Source of the DNA: Bacteriovoracaceae bacterium UBA6144
GTDB lineage: Bacteria > Bdellovibrionota > Bacteriovoracia > Bacteriovoracales > Bacteriovoracaceae
Direction of reading: 5' to 3'
Assembly: GCA_002435705.1 (NCBI GenBank)
Contig: DIVA01000053.1
Location: 1 to 5,876, forward strand
DNA: 5,876 nucleotides
The stretch's first letter is position 1. Each line of letters begins with the position of its first letter. This document shows positions 1 through 4,128 of this stretch, piece after piece. The translations under genes were made by a program, and so were the position numbers. The notes below the pieces were generated by a model. That model saw nothing but the letters and a program-made list of their open reading frames with translations. It was not told where the DNA came from and made no database searches.

Positions 1-311
1 AGGTCGATGATCATATTGGCGAGATCTACCATGGAGTCGACAAAAAAAGCTTTGGCACAACTGAGTATTTTGCGACCAATGTTTCCGCTGGCCAAAAGTT
101 TATTGGAGTCTTGTGTGCTGGAGCAATTGATGAGTTTTGAAGGTTCAATGTTCTTGCAAGCAGGATCGCACTGAACGGCGGCACGGCAGAGGTTTTGAAA
201 ATTCGCTCGGGCGGCCGGCTCCATGATGCGACGGATGGGATAGCACTCCGCTATCACATTTTGTGTGAACACCATGAAAGCCAATAGGATGACAAAAAGT
301 CTTACGACCAT
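1..311 (-). CDS. Secreted cysteine-rich protein of unknown function (N-terminal part, runs off left edge)
   Basis: An open frame of 103 codons starts at the ATG at 311-309 and has no stop before the window edge, so only the N-terminus is visible. Residues 1-21 look like a Sec signal peptide: a basic residue at Arg4, a hydrophobic stretch at about 5-15, and a small-residue cleavage site (V-I-A before Glu22), so export to the periplasm or beyond is inferred. It is not a lipoprotein signal, because Glu rather than a small residue precedes the first cysteine. The presumed mature part has six cysteines (residues 23, 42, 48, 52, 63 and 85), which suggests disulphide bonds. I do not recognise the family. 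The start lies 37 nt beyond the icd terminator. No strong Shine-Dalgarno site or promoter is obvious, so the start is probable rather than certain. Confidence 0.6.
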   Translation of the reverse strand, partial: MVVRLFVILLAFMVFTQNVIAECYPIRRIMEPAARANFQNLCRAAVQCDPACKNIEPSKLINCSSTQDSNKLLASGNIGRKILSCAKAFFVDSMVDLANMIID

Positions 312-347
312 GGTCCACTTATCGGATTAAGAACTTGATTTAATGAG

Positions 348-384
348 AAAAAAGACCCTTCTGAAGGTGGTCCTTCAGAAGGGT
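348..384 (-). terminator. Rho-independent terminator of icd
   Basis: A perfect 13-bp stem (355-367 with 372-384) closes a 4-nt loop. On the minus strand it is followed after one C by six T residues (353-348). It begins 10 nt after the icd stop codon. There is no T-run on the plus-strand side, so it should act in the icd direction only. It separates icd from the secreted-protein gene that follows on the same strand. Confidence 0.93.
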
Positions 385-394
385 GAGAAAGCTC

Positions 395-1627
395 TTAGCG
401 GAGATTGAGTTTCTTCTGTAAATTCGCGTTGATAGCTTCGAGGAAACCTTCAGTCGTAAGGTAGTGCTCGGGACCCACTTTATCCCCGTGGATACAAACG
501 GCCAGATCCTTGGTCATTTTACCTGACTCAACAGTTTCCACACACACTTGCTCTAGCGCCTGACAGAAGTGAATGAGCTCTTTATTGTTATCAAGTTTTC
601 CACGGTGCTCAAGACCCCGCGTCCAAGCGAAGATTGAAGCAATTGGGTTCGTTGAAGTGGGCTTACCTTGTTGGTGCATACGGTAGTGACGAGTCACGGT
701 TCCGTGAGCCGCTTCTGCTTCCATGGTCTTGCCATCGGGAGTGACGAGCACAGAAGTCATCAGTCCCAAAGAACCAAAGCCCTGGGCCACAGTGTCTGAC
801 TGCACATCGCCATCATAGTTTTTACAGGCCCAGACAAAATTTCCGTTCCACTTCAAAGCTGAAGCCACCATATCATCGATCAGGCGGTGCTCGTACACGA
901 TGCCTTTGGCTTCAAATTTCTTTTTATAGTCCGCTTGATAGATCTCTTCAAAGATATCCTTGAAGCGACCGTCGTATTTTTTAAGAATAGTATTTTTCGT
1001 TGAGAGATAAAGAGGCCAGCCTTTCATCAGTGCCATGTTAAAGCACGAGTGAGCAAAGCCTTTGATCGACTCGTCGGTGTTGTACATGGAGAGGGCCACA
1101 CCGTCGCCTTTGAAGTTGTAGACTTCCCACTCTTGAGCAGGGCCGCCGCCTTCAGGGGTGAAGCTCATCTTCAAAACGCCTTTGCCTTTGATCACCGTAT
1201 CAGTGGCGCGGTATTGATCACCGAAAGCGTGGCGACCGATCATGATCGGTGCGGTCCAGTTCGGAACCAAACGTGGGACGTTTTTACAGATGATCGGCTC
1301 ACGGAAAACTGTGCCATCAAGAATGTTGCGGATGGTGCCGTTAGGAGACTTCCACATCTGTTTGAGTTTGAATTCTTCTACGCGCTTTTCATCTGGTGTG
1401 ATGGTCGCGCACTTGATGCCGACGTTGTATTTCTTGATCGCTTCTGCGGCTTCGACGGTGATTTTATCATCGGTCTTATCACGCATCTCCATGCCGAGGT
1501 CATAGTACTTGATATCAAGATCAAGGTAAGGAGTGATGAGTTTTTCTTTGATGAAGGACCAGATGATTCGAGTCATCTCATCGCCATCAAGTTCGACGAC
1601 GGGATTTTGAACTTTAATTTTTTGCAT
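395..1627 (-). CDS. icd: NADP-dependent isocitrate dehydrogenase, eukaryote-type homodimeric form
   Basis: This cytoplasmic TCA-cycle enzyme oxidatively decarboxylates isocitrate to 2-oxoglutarate and makes NADPH. The 410-residue product closely resembles animal IDH1/IDH2 over its whole length and differs from the E. coli Icd type. Substrate-site residues fall at nearly the same numbers as in human IDH1: Ser94 (motif WKSPNGTIRN), Arg100, Arg109, Arg132 (GRHAFGDQYR) and Tyr139. Lys211 and the metal-binding aspartates Asp251, Asp274 and Asp278 (YDGDVQSD) are present. The NADP loop HGTVTRHYR (308-316) and STNPIASIFAW (325-335) are intact. The frame opens at a GTG at 1633, but AGGAG at 1637-1633 lies 5 nt before the ATG at 1627 and overlaps the GTG, so the ATG is chosen. 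A strong terminator follows the stop. All key residues are present, so an active enzyme is expected. Confidence 0.97.
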   Translation of the reverse strand: MQKIKVQNPVVELDGDEMTRIIWSFIKEKLITPYLDLDIKYYDLGMEMRDKTDDKITVEAAEAIKKYNVGIKCATITPDEKRVEEFKLKQMWKSPNGTIRNILDGTVFREPIICKNVPRLVPNWTAPIMIGRHAFGDQYRATDTVIKGKGVLKMSFTPEGGGPAQEWEVYNFKGDGVALSMYNTDESIKGFAHSCFNMALMKGWPLYLSTKNTILKKYDGRFKDIFEEIYQADYKKKFEAKGIVYEHRLIDDMVASALKWNGNFVWACKNYDGDVQSDTVAQGFGSLGLMTSVLVTPDGKTMEAEAAHGTVTRHYRMHQQGKPTSTNPIASIFAWTRGLEHRGKLDNNKELIHFCQALEQVCVETVESGKMTKDLAVCIHGDKVGPEHYLTTEGFLEAINANLQKKLNLR

Positions 1628-1632
1628 AATCA

Positions 1633-1637
1633 CTCCT
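1633..1637 (-). promoter_or_regulatory. Ribosome binding site of icd (decides the start)
   Basis: AGGAG on the minus strand, 5 nt before the ATG at 1627. It overlaps the in-frame GTG at 1633, so that GTG cannot be the start served by this site. Confidence 0.85.
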
Positions 1638-1664
1638 AAGAAGTCTGAGATTCAGGTGTGATTA

Positions 1665-1692
1665 TTTTTATGGAAATCAGAGCATCTGTCAC
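1665..1692 (-). promoter_or_regulatory. Possible icd promoter
   Basis: On the minus strand, GTGACA (1692-1687, five of six matches to the sigma-70 -35 consensus) is followed after 16 nt by TAAAAA (1670-1665, four of six matches to the -10). A transcript from here would have a leader of about 30 nt. The region is AT-rich, so chance matches are likely. No convincing terminator separates icd from the upstream unknown gene, so cotranscription with that gene is also possible. Confidence 0.35.
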
Positions 1693-1703
1693 TTAAAAGG
1701 CTC

Positions 1704-2345
1704 TTAAAAAGGAAGATGAAAACCAATTTGTCCCTTATTAAAACCAGGCCTGTGACCTTGTAGAGCAAGCCACTCAACAAAGGGCAGGGCGGGCAATTGC
1801 CGCGCCTGGGCCTGATGGCGCTGCTCGACATAACGACTCACAAGCTGCAAGAAGTCCTCCTGCTGACCCTGCTGCATGTGAAAAAGTCTCAGCACGTCAT
1901 CATCGGCCAAGTAGAGTTTAACTTTTTTTCCATTCACACTCACCGGGGCAATCGCGAAACTCATGTCCACGGCCATCTCATCGTTGGGGTCATGCCTAGG
2001 TGCATTCTTCTGATTGAAAAATGGATGAAGCTGCAGATCTTCTGACTCCCAGGCCACACCCAGTTCATGGCGCATGAGCCAGCGTAGAAAAGCCCGGCCT
2101 TCACCCAGCTCACGCTCTTCCTTGGCCCCTGAGGCCCTGAAGCCTCGATAGGCCCTGAGGTAACTGACTTGTTTGACCATTTTGCGCTTCAAGAGTTGCA
2201 GCGCTGCTTTATCTCTGATGCGTGGTGCCCAATAGCGGCCTTCGGCATAGACTTCTTTGAATTTTACCACCGGTGTCGGAGTGATCAGAGGTGAAGAATC
2301 CTCTAGAGTGAGCGTCGCCTTTCCATAGCGTAATAGTTGTCCCAT
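1704..2345 (-). CDS. Hypothetical protein of 213 residues, divergent from umuDC
   Basis: I do not recognise the family. The frame is open up to 2495, but that extension would run through the divergent regulatory region and into umuD. The ATG at 2345 is chosen because GAGGG (2354-2350) lies 4 nt before it and no other ATG, GTG or TTG occurs between it and 2445. The product has no signal peptide or membrane segment, so it is probably cytoplasmic. It is rich in basic, aromatic and glutamine residues. The N-terminal half is basic, with Lys/Arg clusters around residues 46-57 and 63-79. The C-terminal half contains a Gln/Arg/His-rich helix-like segment (about 157-182) and ends in a Gly/His/Phe-rich tail. 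It lies 76 nt upstream of icd on the same strand and starts 99 bp from umuD on the other. The shared divergent region hints at co-regulation with umuDC. Function is unknown; I infer that the gene is real from its length, start site and spacing. Confidence 0.72.
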   Translation of the reverse strand: MGQLLRYGKATLTLEDSSPLITPTPVVKFKEVYAEGRYWAPRIRDKAALQLLKRKMVKQVSYLRAYRGFRASGAKEERELGEGRAFLRWLMRHELGVAWESEDLQLHPFFNQKNAPRHDPNDEMAVDMSFAIAPVSVNGKKVKLYLADDDVLRLFHMQQGQQEDFLQLVSRYVEQRHQAQARQLPALPFVEWLALQGHRPGFNKGQIGFHLPF

Positions 2346-2386
2346 ATAACCCTCGCTGCCGAGCCTTACGACATTTCTTAGGCAAA

Positions 2387-2414
2387 ATTTTAGCTTGCTT
2401 GCATTTACGGAAAA
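2387..2414 (-). promoter_or_regulatory. Possible promoter of the divergent hypothetical gene
   Basis: On the minus strand, TAAAAT (2392-2387, five of six matches to the -10 consensus) lies 16 nt after TTTTCC (2414-2409, a poor -35). It would give a leader of about 35 nt before the ATG at 2345. The -35 element falls inside the dyad at 2404-2424, so a protein bound there could block it. This rests on sequence match only, in an AT-rich stretch. Confidence 0.35.
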
Positions 2415-2424
2415 GATACGTAAA
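2404..2424. promoter_or_regulatory. Candidate operator (dyad TTTACG-N9-CGTAAA) between umuD and the divergent gene
   Basis: A perfect 6-bp inverted repeat with a 9-bp spacer lies 20 bp before the umuD start, in the 99-bp divergent intergenic region. Its 21-bp length and position suit a dimeric repressor, and umuDC operons are typically LexA-controlled. It is not the E. coli (CTG-N10-CAG), Gram-positive (GAAC-N4-GTTC) or alphaproteobacterial (GTTC-N7-GTTC) box. As I recall it, the Bdellovibrio LexA motif is TTAC-N3-GTAA; this site has the same half-sites with wider spacing. A TAAAAT at 2421-2426 could be a plus-strand -10, but it would start transcription inside the Shine-Dalgarno, so the umuD promoter is unresolved. 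LexA binding is an inference. Confidence 0.5.
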
Positions 2425-2444
2425 ATGAGCCAAGGAGTTGACCC

Positions 2445-2795
2445 ATGAAAGTTGCCGGTTTTCCATCCCCCGCTGATGAATATGGACAGGTTCATCTTTC
2501 CATTACGGAGCTTTTAGCTCCCAGGCCCCACGCCACCTATTTTGTCCGTGTCAGTGAGCCCATTGCCGGAAAATTACGGGAGGGGGACATTTTGGTGATT
2601 GATCGCTCACTCAAGCCACGGCCTCAGCAGTGGGTGCTGGCCGTCGTGCGTGGGAAATTTTCTGTACGCCGGATCGAGCAATCTAGCGAGGGGGCATGGT
2701 TTCTCGTGAGCCTCACGTCGAATCATCGCATTCAAATGCTCGAAGATGACCAGCTTTGGGGAGTGATTAGTTATGTCATCCACAAGCAATCCTGA
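2445..2795 (+). CDS. umuD: UmuD'-like subunit of DNA polymerase V, pre-shortened and lacking the protease residues
   Basis: UmuD' dimers bind UmuC to form translesion polymerase Pol V. The 116-residue product matches E. coli UmuD from the self-cleavage point onward: GFPSPADEY (5-13) corresponds to the GFPSPAADY that begins UmuD'. Further matches are ATYFV (30-34), EGDILVID (46-53), GKFSVRR (70-76) and the C-terminal WGVISYVIH. UmuD is 139 residues and UmuD' 115, so the length fits UmuD'. A longer N-terminus is excluded because an in-frame TGA (2439-2441) lies one codon before the ATG; AAGGAG (2432-2437) is 7 nt upstream. By alignment, the catalytic Ser60-Met61 are replaced by Ile40-Ala41 beside a two-residue deletion, and Lys97 by Arg75, so self-cleavage is not expected. 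The 3' end overlaps umuC by 23 nt. Family assignment is firm; that it acts as constitutive UmuD' is inference. Confidence 0.93.
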   Translation: MKVAGFPSPADEYGQVHLSITELLAPRPHATYFVRVSEPIAGKLREGDILVIDRSLKPRPQQWVLAVVRGKFSVRRIEQSSEGAWFLVSLTSNHRIQMLEDDQLWGVISYVIHKQS

Positions 2796-4047
2796 GCGCT
2801 GGGCGATCCTCGACTGTAATTCGTTTTACTGTTCTTGTGAAAGACTGTTCCATCCACACTTACGTGACAAGCCCATTGTGGTTCTTTCAAATAACGATGG
2901 CTGCATCATCAGTCTCTCCAAAGAAGCGAAAGCCGTGGGACTTAAAATGGGGGAGCCTATTTTCGAAGTGCGCTCACTGATTAGGCGCCACCGGGTTCAG
3001 GTCTTCTCCTCCCACTACCTTCTCTACGGCAATCTTTCACGGCGTGTGATGGGACTCTTGGATCAGCTTAACCCAGAAGTCATTCAGTATTCCATCGACG
3101 AAGCCTTCATCAACTTCAGCCATCTCCCTCTTGGAGCGGAAGAGATGTGGGCCCTGGACTTGAGAGAGCGTGTCACGCGCGAAACAGGGATTCCTGTCTC
3201 ACTGGGAGTGGGACACTCCAAAACACTGGCGAAGATTGCCAATAAAGAAGCCAAGAAATTAGGTCTTAAGTCTCTCTCGATCACTGAGCCTCAGGTGCGT
3301 GAAGATGTTTTGAAACGCACACCACTGGAAGAGGTGTGGGGGATTGGTGCGGGCCTGTCGGTGCGTCTCAGGGCCCTGGGTCTTCAGAGTGCGTGGGATT
3401 TTTCTCAGTTTGAAAATGTCTCACTCATTCGTAAGCACCTCGGGATCGTGGGAGAAAGAATGCAAGCCGAACTCCAAGGCCGCAGCTGCATCGAGCTGGG
3501 GGAGATCGAGACGCGCAAGATGATCTCCAGCACACGCTCGTTTGGAAAGAAAGTGATGAGCCTTCGGGAGCTGCAAGAAGCAGTTGCCACTTATGTGGGG
3601 TTTGCGGCAGAAAAACTTCGCAAGCAAGGCAGTCTCACGCGCGGAGTGAGTGTGATGTTGAGATCAAATCCTTTTGATGATGGACCTTATCACAGACGTG
3701 AGGATCAGCGCATCTTGCCCTTTTATACTGACGATACATTTGTTCTGACGCGTGCCGTGACTGAAATGGTAGCGCAGCTTTTCAAAGAGGGGATCGGCTA
3801 TAAAAAAGCCGGAGTTTTTTTGTTCGACCTCGCTGATAAAAATGCCTACCAATTGGACTTATTTCATCAAGCTTCTACGGAGCAAAAACTGATGGGTGTT
3901 TTAGATAAAATTAATGACCGATGGGGAAGGGGAACAATTAAAACAGCCTCCTGTGGAACAATACAAGACTGGCGCATGCTGTGTGAGAAAAAATCCAGTA
4001 AAACGCAAACATCCTGGAGTGATCTGGTCGAAGTAGGCGCTGATTAA
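2773..4047 (+). CDS. umuC: UmuC, Y-family DNA polymerase (catalytic subunit of DNA polymerase V)
   Basis: This error-prone polymerase copies past damaged bases, in complex with UmuD'. The 424-residue product is full length for the family. The palm has the catalytic Asp14 in LDCNSFY and Asp109-Glu110 in YSIDEAF. The steric-gate tyrosine that limits ribonucleotide use is Tyr19. LSNNDGCIISLSKEAKAVG (38-56) is the usual finger segment, EVWGIGAGLSVRLRALGL (187-204) the helix-hairpin-helix thumb region, and about 245-355 the little finger. QLDLF (360-364) is a clear beta-clamp binding motif, equivalent to QLNLF in E. coli. The C-terminus (about 375-419, ending SWSDLVEV) fits the short UmuC tail domain. 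The ATG is preceded by GGGGAG (2758-2763) at 9 nt and lies inside umuD, so translational coupling is likely. No strong terminator follows. All catalytic residues are intact. Confidence 0.97.
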   Translation: MSSTSNPERWAILDCNSFYCSCERLFHPHLRDKPIVVLSNNDGCIISLSKEAKAVGLKMGEPIFEVRSLIRRHRVQVFSSHYLLYGNLSRRVMGLLDQLNPEVIQYSIDEAFINFSHLPLGAEEMWALDLRERVTRETGIPVSLGVGHSKTLAKIANKEAKKLGLKSLSITEPQVREDVLKRTPLEEVWGIGAGLSVRLRALGLQSAWDFSQFENVSLIRKHLGIVGERMQAELQGRSCIELGEIETRKMISSTRSFGKKVMSLRELQEAVATYVGFAAEKLRKQGSLTRGVSVMLRSNPFDDGPYHRREDQRILPFYTDDTFVLTRAVTEMVAQLFKEGIGYKKAGVFLFDLADKNAYQLDLFHQASTEQKLMGVLDKINDRWGRGTIKTASCGTIQDWRMLCEKKSSKTQTSWSDLVEVGAD

Positions 4048-4069
4048 AAATAGATATATTAAGAACAAA

Positions 4070-4088
4070 TTAATCTATTCTAGATTAA
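4070..4088. repeat. Perfect AT-rich palindrome TTAATCTA-TTC-TAGATTAA between umuC and the sensor gene
   Basis: Two 8-bp arms (4070-4077 and 4081-4088) flank 3 nt. No T-run follows on either strand, and the stem is almost all A and T, so it is not a normal intrinsic terminator. Its compact symmetry suits an operator. The left arm can also pair with AATAGAT at 4049-4055 (partner ATCTATT, 4073-4079), which would give competing hairpins in RNA. The function is unknown, and chance is possible in sequence this AT-rich. Confidence 0.5.
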
Positions 4089-4128
4089 AATTTCAGTTAT
4101 CGTATTAAAAAGAAGAAAAACTGAAATT
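4089..4128. repeat. Inverted repeat ending exactly at the sensor gene start codon
   Basis: AATTTCAGTT (4089-4098) and AACTGAAATT (4119-4128) form a perfect 10-bp dyad around a 20-nt loop, and the right arm touches the ATG at 4129. The only ribosome-binding-like sequence (AGAAG, 4111-4115) lies in the loop, 13 nt before the ATG. In mRNA this would be a weak hairpin (two G-C pairs) covering the initiation region; in DNA it could be a protein site. Regulation of translation is inference. Confidence 0.5.

Noticed and set aside
1628..1633. GTG at 1633 as the icd start, adding two residues
   Set aside because: The AGGAG site overlaps this GTG and is correctly spaced only for the ATG at 1627.
1049..1639. 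A 196-codon open frame on the plus strand, opposite icd
   Set aside because: It lies wholly antisense to the strongly conserved icd gene, its product resembles no known family, and codon constraint on icd explains it as a shadow frame.
1682..1706. AGAGC...GCTCT pairing after the hypothetical gene stop as a terminator
   Set aside because: There are only five base pairs around a loop of about 16 nt, with no T-run after it on the minus strand.
2399..2426. TTGCAT-N16-TAAAAT as the umuD promoter
   Set aside because: The -35 match is poor, and transcription would start at about 2433, inside the Shine-Dalgarno at 2432-2437. The true promoter is more likely upstream.
2346..2495. A 50-codon N-terminal extension of the divergent hypothetical protein
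   Set aside because: It would cover the divergent regulatory region and the first 51 bases of umuD. The ATG at 2345 has its own Shine-Dalgarno site.
3803..3820. A6-GCCGGAG-T7 run in umuC resembling a terminator or slippage site
   Set aside because: It encodes a normal part of the UmuC reading frame (YKKAGVFLF), has almost no G-C stem, and the frame continues to the conserved C-terminus.
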